64,000 bases of DNA from SZUA-378 sp036652815. GTDB lineage: Bacteria; Bacillota; Clostridia; Lachnospirales; Lachnospiraceae. The notes under the pieces are model-generated. The model was not told the DNA's origin, made no database searches, and saw only the letters and a list, made by a program, of their open reading frames with translations. Position numbers and translations under genes: made by a program. Shown one piece after another: positions 43,700-51,124 of the stretch. Location: positions 69,829 to 133,828 of the forward strand of contig JAVVVE010000002.1 in assembly GCA_036652815.1 (NCBI GenBank), read 5' to 3'. Positions within the stretch are counted from its first letter, which is position 1. The number at the start of each line of letters is the position of its first letter.

Positions 43700-45255
43700 C
43701 TTGTTTTATCCTCCCAGCATTGATTATCATAGGCTCGATAGCTGATGGCCTCACTTAGATGTAAGACACCGATGCTATCCGCTCCATCCAAATCTGCGAT
43801 GGTACGCGCCACCTTTAAGATTCTGTGATATCCTCTCGCACTTAGATGCATCTTGTGAAATGCTTCTTCCATCAAGTAACTACCCTCATTATTTAAAGCG
43901 CAGTATCTCCTGATATCACTTACTCCGATATCTGCATTAAATCGCAGTGGCGTTCCCTTGAATCTGCTAATCTGTTTTTCTCTTGCTCCCATTACCCGTG
44001 CTCTGATATTTGCACTGGTTTCATTCAGTCTGTGATCGGTTAATTCCTGTATGCCGATGCTTTCTGCCTCCACCGTAATATCCATGCGGTCCATAATAGG
44101 GCCTGAGATACGCCCCAGATAGCGATGTACCCCATTGGGTTTGCAGTTACATCGATTTTGATCCGGATAGTAACCGCAGGGACATGGATTCATCGCTCCT
44201 AATAAGATAAAGTCTGCCGGGTAGATAAACGTACCATAGTTTCTGGAGATATGGATCTCTTTATCTTCCATGGGCTGTCGCATAATCTCTAACGTGGCAC
44301 GTTTGAACTCGGGTAATTCATCCAAGAACAAGACTCCTCTATGGGCAAGGCTCATGACACCCGGTCTGGGAATACGTCCGCCGCCGGCTAATGCCTGTTC
44401 TGATATCGTATGATGTGGATTCATAAAAGGACGTTTGGTTATGAGTGATTCCGTTGCATTTAGCATACCGGAAACACTATAGATCTTAGATACTTCAAGA
44501 CTCTCAGATATGGTAAGGGGCGGTAAGATAGTCGGCAGTCGTTTGGCTATCATGGTCTTGCCGGAACCCGGTGGTCCGATTAACAGCATATTGTGAAATC
44601 CTGCTGCCGATACCTCTGCCGCACGTTTGGCACGTTCTTGTCCGTTGATGTCTGCATAATCTAATTGGGGGAATTGTTGATTGTGACTTAATTGTTCCAA
44701 TAAAGAACTGGTCGTTGATAAACAGATGGTTGATTTCTTTTCTTCCGGTGTTGACAGATAGTGTAATGTCTGTTTTAGATTACAGACTCCTATGATATCT
44801 ATCTGGGTGATAACAGCACCTTCGTTTGCATTCTCTTGTGGTACGATACATCTTCGATATCCTTGTTTCCTGGCTTCCATTACAATAGGCAAGATCCCTT
44901 TAACCGGTTTGACTTCGCCATTAAGCCCTAATTCTCCGATAACCAAAGTACGGTCTACACAGTCCGGCGGAATATATCCAAGTGAGGTAAGGATGCCAAC
45001 CGCAATCGGCAAATCACAGGAGGAACCTTCCTTTCTGATATTCGCCGGCGACAGATTTACTGTAATCCTAATCGGCGGCAGGATAATGCCCGCATTTTTA
45101 AGTGCCACCCGCACTCGTTCCCGTGCTTCTTTCACTTCACTGCCTGCAAATCCAACGATATCGAATCCGGGCAGTGCCTGTGCCGTATCCACTTCTACAG
45201 ACATAAGATAGCTGTCTATTCCGTGGATCGCACCTGATGTAATTGTACTAAACAT
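43696..45255 (-). CDS. comM: ComM/YifB family Mg-chelatase-like AAA+ ATPase
   Basis: A 519-residue protein. The N-terminal domain is of the Lon-protease S5 type (ALPGFDIVGFAGSEVKEARERV). The AAA+ core has Walker A (LLIGPPGSGKTMIAKRLP) and Walker B (GVLFLDELPEF). The C-terminal part is Mg-chelatase-like, with a Cys cluster (NPCPCGYYPDQNRCNC). ComM homologues are branch-migration helicases that extend heteroduplex in transformation. Competence in this organism is not shown; the family name and coupling with dprA are the basis. Confidence 0.93.
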   Translation of the reverse strand: MFSTITSGAIHGIDSYLMSVEVDTAQALPGFDIVGFAGSEVKEARERVRVALKNAGIILPPIRITVNLSPANIRKEGSSCDLPIAVGILTSLGYIPPDCVDRTLVIGELGLNGEVKPVKGILPIVMEARKQGYRRCIVPQENANEGAVITQIDIIGVCNLKQTLHYLSTPEEKKSTICLSTTSSLLEQLSHNQQFPQLDYADINGQERAKRAAEVSAAGFHNMLLIGPPGSGKTMIAKRLPTILPPLTISESLEVSKIYSVSGMLNATESLITKRPFMNPHHTISEQALAGGGRIPRPGVMSLAHRGVLFLDELPEFKRATLEIMRQPMEDKEIHISRNYGTFIYPADFILLGAMNPCPCGYYPDQNRCNCKPNGVHRYLGRISGPIMDRMDITVEAESIGIQELTDHRLNETSANIRARVMGAREKQISRFKGTPLRFNADIGVSDIRRYCALNNEGSYLMEEAFHKMHLSARGYHRILKVARTIADLDGADSIGVLHLSEAISYRAYDNQCWEDKTR

Positions 45256-45300
45256 TTAGTATACTCTCCTTCTTCTGTGTTATGAAATAGTGTAGTGCCT

Positions 45301-46434
45301 TTATTGACCCGGTACATATTCTTCGACTTCTTCCTCCTCTCCACCATGCCATCCATTCACACGAATACCGCGTTGTTTTAAGATCTCCATATCCATAACA
45401 TAACGGTTATCCATGGTTTTCATAATATCTTTAATATGCAGATCTCCATACATCATCTGATTGCTCAAATCTATAATCATATTATCCTGAAAATTAAGAA
45501 TCATCGGTCGCAAAATATCCTTTGGATTGCTCACCAAAACCACTGATTTTTCTCCATTATTTAGTTCAATGCAAGCTCCCGGATTTAAAATATTAATAGA
45601 ATCCAATAAACCTTTCACAACCTGTTTTTCATAACATTCGGGATGGTCAAACAATAAACGCATCGCTGCTACTTCTGACGCCGGATCTCCACCCAGATGC
45701 ATGGCTGTCATCCTATCATAAGTCTCTGCCACCAGCAAAATCTTAGCTGCTACCATCACACTTTGATCGGTCTGTTTTCCTTTTTTACAATCCTCTATTG
45801 CCTTATGTGTCTGCATACAGATCCGTTTTATGGTCGGATTATTGGCAAATGCATGTTCTATGATCTCGATACCCCTCGCATAAGCAAGGGCTTCCATCAG
45901 CTCTGCATCTACTTGTTCTGTCGGATTTAACATGACTCTGCCAATATCATGAATCACCGCTGTAATCACTGCATCCAACTGCTCATTCAATCGAATATTC
46001 ATCGCATGTGATATCATTGCACATAAAATAGAAACATTCAGAGAATGCTTATACACATAATCGTCCTGGCTTCTAAGATTCTGCACAAAATTAATCTTAC
46101 TGTTTCGATTTCCATAATTTTTAATAATATTGGCTGCTATAATCTGTATCTTATGAGATCGTTTCGTTTGAATGATCTTATTTAATTCTTCCTGAATCGA
46201 AAACACCGTCATCGTTTGAAAACGTTCAAATTTCAAATCATCTCTTGTCATAGGCGGAACCGGTTCTGCCGGTTCCAAAACAAAGATACCTATCAAGCCA
46301 AAATTATCAATACTGTCAATTCCCTGTTGAGACAATTTGGAATCTCTTTCATAAAGCAATACTCCATCTTTACTATAAATTGGCTTTGCAAGCCTCATAC
46401 CAACTTTTAATTCATCGCCTTTCACAAAAATCAT
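45301..46434 (-). CDS. HD domain protein, degenerate HD-GYP family
   Basis: A 377-residue protein; ATG 46434 has AGAGGTGG upstream. The C-terminal half is an HD domain with HSLNVS and HDIGR, as in HD-GYP c-di-GMP phosphodiesterases. At the place where HHExxDGxGYP should be it reads MQTHKAIEDCKKGKQTD, so the GYP motif and the following metal ligands are lost. The later YDRMTAM helix is kept. It is probably not an ordinary phosphodiesterase. The N-terminal 90 residues resemble the DUF3391-like part of such proteins. A fragment of sigK ends 12 nt upstream. Confidence 0.8.
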   Translation of the reverse strand: MIFVKGDELKVGMRLAKPIYSKDGVLLYERDSKLSQQGIDSIDNFGLIGIFVLEPAEPVPPMTRDDLKFERFQTMTVFSIQEELNKIIQTKRSHKIQIIAANIIKNYGNRNSKINFVQNLRSQDDYVYKHSLNVSILCAMISHAMNIRLNEQLDAVITAVIHDIGRVMLNPTEQVDAELMEALAYARGIEIIEHAFANNPTIKRICMQTHKAIEDCKKGKQTDQSVMVAAKILLVAETYDRMTAMHLGGDPASEVAAMRLLFDHPECYEKQVVKGLLDSINILNPGACIELNNGEKSVVLVSNPKDILRPMILNFQDNMIIDLSNQMMYGDLHIKDIMKTMDNRYVMDMEILKQRGIRVNGWHGGEEEEVEEYVPGQ

Positions 46435-46445
46435 AGTGCCACCTC

Positions 46446-46505
46446 TCACTTTCCAACAAATCCCCTGCGCAGTTTCTCAAGTGCTCTCTTCTCAATTCTG
46501 GACAC
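46446..46505 (-). pseudogene. Displaced 3'-end fragment of a sigK gene
   Basis: A 19-codon open stretch reads VSRIEKRALEKLRRGFVGK and then TGA; it is preceded by an in-frame TAG. It matches the C-terminus of the intact SigK protein (VSRIEKKALEKLRAEFEKGNK, gene end at 47383), and the first nine residues equal B. subtilis SigK. The DNA is clearly diverged from the intact copy, mostly at silent positions. It lies on the far side of the Nif11 cassette and ends 12 nt before the HD-GYP start. Confidence 0.85.
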
Positions 46506-46543
46506 CTATTCGTCTGTCAAGATAGGGATATCCTCTATCTGAC

Positions 46544-46565
46544 AAAAAAAGGTCAGAAAATGACC
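46544..46565 (-). terminator. Intrinsic terminator after the Nif11 peptide gene
   Basis: On the minus strand GGTCA-TTTTC-TGACC is followed by seven T. It lies about 175 nt after the Nif11 stop codon and before the sigK fragment. The stem is short (5 bp), but a nearby second GGTCA allows alternative pairing. Confidence 0.65.
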
Positions 46566-46712
46566 AACTGACCGAAATACTCCCATCTGTTTCAATATAA
46601 ACTGCTTTTACAAACTCGTCAACAATTTCCTTTCTATTTTAATATTCGATTTATTTTTTCAATTTAAATATTTTTTGTTAGGGGTAAGAAAAAAGGACTT
46701 TTGCTAGATCAG

Positions 46713-46734
46713 ATTTTGGTGTTATGCCACATTT
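46713..46734. repeat. Direct repeat, copy 1 (after the Nif11 gene)
   Basis: A 22-bp sequence with the core GGTGTTATGCCACATTT. It recurs at 47090-47111 with one mismatch. Each copy lies just 3' of a Nif11-like coding end, so the repeat marks a duplicated cassette unit. Confidence 0.85.
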
Positions 46735-46740
46735 GTAAAA

Positions 46741-47070
46741 TCAATCCCGCAGAGTTATTTTGCCCCCCATTTTTGTGCCTGTTCTGCCACAATTGTTGCA
46801 CTTGAAGTACGTTCCCGCAGTCTTCGTATTAGAAGACGTGCAGCCCGGGCACGGATCCGTACCACAGAGACCGCCGCCGCCCGCCACGTTGTCTAGCTCC
46901 TCGTCGGAGAGGACACCGGATTCGTGGTGAAGCTGTGCAAAATAGAGCGTAGCTTCCTCATTGGTAAGGGCGATGCCGTTTTCCTGTGCCAGTGCAAGCA
47001 GTACAGCACTGCTTGGAGCGGCCTTTGCTTTTTTCAGCAACTCGGGGGTTAGGTTTAATTTGTTTGTCAT
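46741..47070 (-). CDS. Nif11-type leader peptide precursor with Cys-rich C-terminal part
   Basis: A 109-residue protein. Residues 1-66 match the Nif11-like leader of ribosomally made peptides (LTPELLKKAKAAPSSAVLLA, then GVLSDEELDNVAGGGG), ending in a double-glycine type cleavage motif. The C-terminal 43 residues contain five Cys (69, 74, 77, 91, 94) arranged CPGC ... CNNC, which could modify as a core peptide or bind zinc like a ribbon. No modification enzyme or transporter lies nearby. Base composition is visibly GC-richer than the neighbours, suggesting transfer. It has AGAGG before ATG. Confidence 0.82.
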   Translation of the reverse strand: MTNKLNLTPELLKKAKAAPSSAVLLALAQENGIALTNEEATLYFAQLHHESGVLSDEELDNVAGGGGLCGTDPCPGCTSSNTKTAGTYFKCNNCGRTGTKMGGKITLRD

Positions 47071-47089
47071 AGTAGATCCTCTCTTTCAA

Positions 47090-47111
47090 ATTTTGGTGTT
47101 ATGCTACATTT
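47090..47111. repeat. Direct repeat, copy 2 (after the decayed peptide)
   Basis: The second copy of the 22-bp sequence (core GGTGTTATGCTACATTT), 377 bp from copy 1. It lies between the remnant at 47147-47227 and the Nif11 start. Confidence 0.85.
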
Positions 47112-47146
47112 TCCATTACAGTATTGCGCTTTTACAACTTTTAGTT

Positions 47147-47227
47147 CTATTCCTTGCCACATTTCTTACAGTACCAGGTGATGCCATTTTTCTCACTTTG
47201 CACAGCGCCAATTTTTAAATAAAGTCT
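47147..47227 (-). pseudogene. Remnant of a second Nif11-like precursor (C-terminal tail only)
   Basis: The frame reads RLYLKIGAVQSEKNG, then ITWYCKKCGKE and TAG. It has no start codon and an in-frame TAA directly upstream. WYCKKCGKE matches the YFKCNNCGRT end of the intact precursor in spacing and Cys pattern. The downstream 22-bp repeat is shared by both genes. It is best read as the tail of a truncated duplicate. Confidence 0.65.
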
Positions 47228-47235
47228 TTATATGC

Positions 47236-47241
47236 ATTATA
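47236..47241 (-). promoter_or_regulatory. Extended -10 promoter of the Nif11 cassette
   Basis: TATAAT preceded by TGG, an extended -10 element, with no good -35 at 17 nt. It lies 166 nt before the Nif11 start and would transcribe the remnant as leader. A 6-bp hairpin with TGCGCC/GGCGCA arms lies further upstream near 47312-47330. Confidence 0.5.
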
Positions 47242-47335
47242 CCAAATCGCTGACGCAATGGCTAGCCTAGGTACAATGTTTCCACTACATTTTTGAAATA
47301 ATTTCATTTTGCGTGCGCCGTCAGGCGCAACAATC

Positions 47336-47378
47336 AAAAAGACTTGGAACTGTTTTATGTGACAGTCCCAATCCTTTT
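47336..47378 (-). terminator. Intrinsic terminator after sigK
   Basis: On the minus strand an AAAAGGATTGGGACTGT arm pairs with ACAGTTCCAAGTCTTTTT with a few mismatches, and the second arm ends in a T run. It starts 4 nt after the sigK stop and isolates sigK from the Nif11 cassette. Confidence 0.75.
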
Positions 47379-47382
47379 CAGT

Positions 47383-48027
47383 TTATTTATTTCCTTTTTC
47401 AAACTCCGCCCGTAACTTTTCCAAGGCTTTTTTCTCAATTCGGCTGACGTAACTCCGTGATATATGAAGCATCTCACCTATCTTACGTTGAGTTATCTCT
47501 TCTCCTGTTACCAGTCCATAGCGCATTCCGATAATCTCTCGTTCCCTGTCTGTCAAAAGGGTCCCTATAACTTCCGATAATCTCTTGATATTAGCTTCTA
47601 ATTCCATTCTATCCACAACATCTATCTGCTCCTGCTCGATGATGTCCAGTAAACTAATTTCATTTCCTTCCCTGTCTGTCCCAATCGGTTCATATAAAGA
47701 TACTTCTCTGGATGTCTTCTTTTTGGCGCGAAGTTTCATCAACAGTTCATTATCGATGCATCGTGCCGCATAAGTAACCAGTCTGTTCCCCTTTGAAGCA
47801 TCAAAGGTATTCACTGCTTTAATTAGTCCTATCGTACCAATGGATATCAAATCTTCCATATCTTCATCTGTGTTGCCATACTTCTTTGCAATATGTGCCA
47901 CCAGACGCAGATTCCGTTCAATCAGAACCTGTTTGGCTTCTCTCACTGTTATTTCATCATCTGCCTGCAGTGCACAAATATAACAGGATTCTTCCTCTGA
48001 GGATAATGGTTTCTGAAAAGTCTTCAA
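47383..48027 (-). CDS. sigK: Sporulation sigma factor SigK, without pro-sequence
   Basis: SigK controls late mother-cell sporulation genes. The 214-residue protein keeps the family blocks IERNLRLVAHIAKKYGNTDEDMEDLISIGTIGLIKAV (region 2) and DREGNEISLLDI. The helix-turn-helix end RSYVSRIEKKALEKL is also present. It begins MKTFQKPLSSEEE, so the roughly 20-residue hydrophobic pro-peptide of B. subtilis pro-SigK is absent; an in-frame TGA lies a few codons upstream. It starts at TTG. The gene is uninterrupted (no skin-type element) but its 3' end abuts the Nif11 cassette. Confidence 0.88.
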   Translation of the reverse strand: MKTFQKPLSSEEESCYICALQADDEITVREAKQVLIERNLRLVAHIAKKYGNTDEDMEDLISIGTIGLIKAVNTFDASKGNRLVTYAARCIDNELLMKLRAKKKTSREVSLYEPIGTDREGNEISLLDIIEQEQIDVVDRMELEANIKRLSEVIGTLLTDREREIIGMRYGLVTGEEITQRKIGEMLHISRSYVSRIEKKALEKLRAEFEKGNK

Positions 48028-48104
48028 AAGGAGCCCCCAAAGTCAATTTGTTATATTCTATGTTACGCTCCGTCAACTAGTGCCTTTCCATCCCGATTAA
48101 ATCT

Positions 48105-49262
48105 TTAAAGTAAGAATTCTGACAGAACCGAATTACTTAGATCAATCCCTCTGTCTGTTAATTGAATCTGTCCTTCTAAAGAACGATTCAATAATTGCTG
48201 CTTTACCATACGTGCAGTAAGTGCCCCATAGACACTGTCATAGGAGACTCCAAACAAAGCATCAAATTTCTTTGTTTGAATCCCGCACATCATGCGAAGT
48301 CCTAAAAACATAAATTCTTCCATCTGTGCCTGTCTGGTCAGGTTCTCTTGTTCGCATCGTGCATAATTGCCCTGCAAATAGAGTGATAAATCACTGGTCT
48401 GACTCCATCGCACATTCTCCATAAGAGAAGCTGCCCCGATTCCGAGACCCAGATAATTCTCTCTCTCCCAATATCTGATATTATGCCGACAACGCTGTCC
48501 TTTTTGTGCATAATTGGATATCTCGTATCGTTCATATCCGGCCTCTAAGAGTATCGTTTTCGTCAGTTCATACATAGTTCGGTCCGTATCTTCTTCCGGT
48601 AACGAGGGATACTGGTGTGAGCTGTTCGTCCCCATCACGGCATATCTGTCATAATAAGGAGTCCCTTCTTCAATGATAAGGCTATAGGATGAAATATGGG
48701 TAGGATGCAGCTGCACGATGCGCTCCAGTGTAGTGCGATATGCAGATAATGTCTGCCCCGGCAATGCAGACATGATATCCAGGTTTACGTTCTCAATCCC
48801 TGTCATCCGTACCATGGAAAGAGTTTGAAGCACGTCTTCATAGGTGTGGATCCTTCCCAGTTCCGCCAGTTCTGTATTATGGGTAGATTGCACCCCGATG
48901 CTAATACGATTGATGCCTGCCTGTTGATAAAGCCATGCCTGTTTCTCAGTAAGCGTACCCGGATTAACCTCTATCGTAATCTCCGCATCCCCATCGACCT
49001 GAAACGATCGGTGCAGTCCATGCAAAATCGCCGCAATATCCTCTGCAGGTAATACCGAAGGTGTGCCACCGCCTATAAAAATAGAAGGTACCCGGTAATC
49101 ATTATATTCTCCTGCCTGTTCTTGTATCTGTTGTAATAATGCTTGTACATAGGCATGTTGGATGGTATCGGATGCCGGTGCTGACAAAAAATCACAGTAA
49201 AGACATTTCTTTACGCAAAATGGAATATGCACATAGATGCTCATTTCTTTTTTAGTTGTCAT
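48105..49262 (-). CDS. hemW: Radical SAM heme chaperone HemW-like protein
   Basis: A 385-residue radical SAM protein. The cluster motif is Cys16-x3-Cys20-x2-Cys23 (FCVKKCLYC), followed by GGGTPSVL and the ISIGVQSTHNTELAELGRIH block of the HemN/HemW group. It lacks the extended N-terminus of true HemN and is therefore HemW-like, a heme carrier rather than coproporphyrinogen dehydrogenase. The ATG at 49262 overlaps the lepA end by 11 nt; an ATG at 49244 is an alternative. Linkage lepA-hemW is widespread. Confidence 0.92.
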   Translation of the reverse strand: MTTKKEMSIYVHIPFCVKKCLYCDFLSAPASDTIQHAYVQALLQQIQEQAGEYNDYRVPSIFIGGGTPSVLPAEDIAAILHGLHRSFQVDGDAEITIEVNPGTLTEKQAWLYQQAGINRISIGVQSTHNTELAELGRIHTYEDVLQTLSMVRMTGIENVNLDIMSALPGQTLSAYRTTLERIVQLHPTHISSYSLIIEEGTPYYDRYAVMGTNSSHQYPSLPEEDTDRTMYELTKTILLEAGYERYEISNYAQKGQRCRHNIRYWERENYLGLGIGAASLMENVRWSQTSDLSLYLQGNYARCEQENLTRQAQMEEFMFLGLRMMCGIQTKKFDALFGVSYDSVYGALTARMVKQQLLNRSLEGQIQLTDRGIDLSNSVLSEFLL

Positions 49263-51066
49263 CTAATTTAAGGACACTCATAAATGCCTTTTGCGGAATC
49301 TCTACGTTGCCGATCAAACGCATCCTTTTTTTACCTTCCTTTTGTTTCTCAAGTAACTTCCTCTTACGAGAAATATCGCCACCGTAACACTTAGCCAAGA
49401 CATCCTTGCGCATCGCTTTTACAGTCTCTCTGGCGATTACTTTGCTGCCGATAGCTGCCTGAATCGGGATCTCAAATAATTGACGTGGAATCTCTTCTTT
49501 GAGTTTTTCACACATCTTGCGTCCCCTCTCATAAGCGGTAGCCTGATGTACGATAAAGGACAGGGCATCTACTTCTTCCCGATTTACCAAAATATCTAAT
49601 TTGACTAATTCGGAACGTTCATAGCCTTTCATCTCATAATCAAAAGATGCATATCCTTTGGATCTGGACTTTAATGCGTCAAAGAAATCATAGATAATCT
49701 CATTCAGTGGCAGTTCATACTTGAGTAACGCTCTGGTTGTCTCCATGTATTCTATGCCAAGATAAACACCTCGTCTCTCTTGGCAGAGTTCCATAATCGA
49801 ACCAATATAATCTGTTGTCAGCATAATCTCCGCACTCACAATAGGTTCTTCCATGTAGTCTATCTCAGATGGGTCAGGCAGATTGGACGGGTTCGTCAGC
49901 GTAAGCTTGTCCCCATTCGTCTTATATACATTATAGATAACTCCGGGTGCCGTCGTAACCAGATCCAGATTATACTCTCGCTCCAAACGTTCTTGAATCA
50001 CTTCAAGATGCAGTAATCCCAAGAATCCGCAACGGAATCCAAATCCCAATGCAATCGAGGTTTCCGGCTCATAATTTAAAGACGCATCATTGAGTTGTAA
50101 TTTCTCCAATGCATCCCGAAGATCCGGATATTTAGCTCCATCTTCCGGGTACAGACCGCAATATACCATGGAATTTACTTTTTTATACCCCGGCAGAGGA
50201 TGGGCACAGGGACGATCCGCATCGGTTACGGTATCGCCTACTGCGGTATCTTTGACATTCTTAATCGAAGCTGTGATATAACCGACTTCACCTGCTGATA
50301 GCTCCTCGCAAGGGAAGAACACGCCTGCACCGAAATAGCCTACTTCCACTGCCTCTTCTATCGCACCACTCGCCATCATACGGATCTTGGTTCCCTTTTT
50401 CACGCTGCCTTCCATGATCCTGCAAAATATAATCACACCTTTGTAAGGGTCATAGATGGAGTCAAATACCAATGCCTGCAGTGGATTTGAAGCATTCCCC
50501 GATGGAGGTGGAATCTTCTTCACGATCTGTTCCAATACTTCCTCAATACCGATTCCCATCTTAGCTGAAATTAGGGGTGCATCCTGTGCTTCGATCCCTA
50601 TTACATCTTCTATCTCTTCTTTTACCCGATCCGGATCTGCACTGGGCAAATCGATCTTGTTAATCACAGGAAATACATCCAGATTATGATCCAGTGCTAG
50701 ATATACATTGGCAAGGGTCTGTGCTTCGATCCCCTGTGCTGCATCCACCACCAGGATCGCCCCATCACAGGCAGCTAAACTCCTGCTGACCTCATAATTG
50801 AAGTCAACGTGTCCCGGTGTGTCTATCAGATTAAAGACATACTCCAACCCATCCTGTGCTGTATATACGGTTCTAACCGTCTGTGCCTTAATTGTAATCC
50901 CACGTTCTCGTTCTAAGTCCATATTATCCAACACCTGTGACTGCATTTCCCTGCTTGTCAGAAGTCCTGTTTTCTCTATGATCCTATCAGCTAAGGTTGA
51001 TTTCCCATGATCTATGTGAGCCACGATGCAAAAATTCCTTATTCTGCTTTGTTCTGTCTGTGACAT
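49252..51066 (-). CDS. lepA: Elongation factor 4 (LepA)
   Basis: A 604-residue translational GTPase related to EF-G, reported to act in initiation or back-translocation. Motifs: G1 AHIDHGKST (16-24), G3 DTPGHVDF, G4 NKIDLPSADP. The C-terminal domain specific to LepA carries KCYGGDISRKRKLLEKQKEG. GTG/ATG spacing and a GGAGG site are good. It stands between spoIIP and hemW, a common clostridial arrangement. Confidence 0.97.
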   Translation of the reverse strand: MSQTEQSRIRNFCIVAHIDHGKSTLADRIIEKTGLLTSREMQSQVLDNMDLERERGITIKAQTVRTVYTAQDGLEYVFNLIDTPGHVDFNYEVSRSLAACDGAILVVDAAQGIEAQTLANVYLALDHNLDVFPVINKIDLPSADPDRVKEEIEDVIGIEAQDAPLISAKMGIGIEEVLEQIVKKIPPPSGNASNPLQALVFDSIYDPYKGVIIFCRIMEGSVKKGTKIRMMASGAIEEAVEVGYFGAGVFFPCEELSAGEVGYITASIKNVKDTAVGDTVTDADRPCAHPLPGYKKVNSMVYCGLYPEDGAKYPDLRDALEKLQLNDASLNYEPETSIALGFGFRCGFLGLLHLEVIQERLEREYNLDLVTTAPGVIYNVYKTNGDKLTLTNPSNLPDPSEIDYMEEPIVSAEIMLTTDYIGSIMELCQERRGVYLGIEYMETTRALLKYELPLNEIIYDFFDALKSRSKGYASFDYEMKGYERSELVKLDILVNREEVDALSFIVHQATAYERGRKMCEKLKEEIPRQLFEIPIQAAIGSKVIARETVKAMRKDVLAKCYGGDISRKRKLLEKQKEGKKRMRLIGNVEIPQKAFMSVLKLDDN

Positions 51067-51124
51067 GTATGTCCTCCACTGATTGTTTTCGTTTCTTGTA
51101 TTGTACGTTATTTCTTGAATGATT

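Noticed and set aside
46506..46740. Search for an integrase, transposase or inverted repeats at the Nif11 cassette edge
   Set aside because: Only a terminator and AT-rich sequence were found, so no mobile-element enzyme can be claimed.
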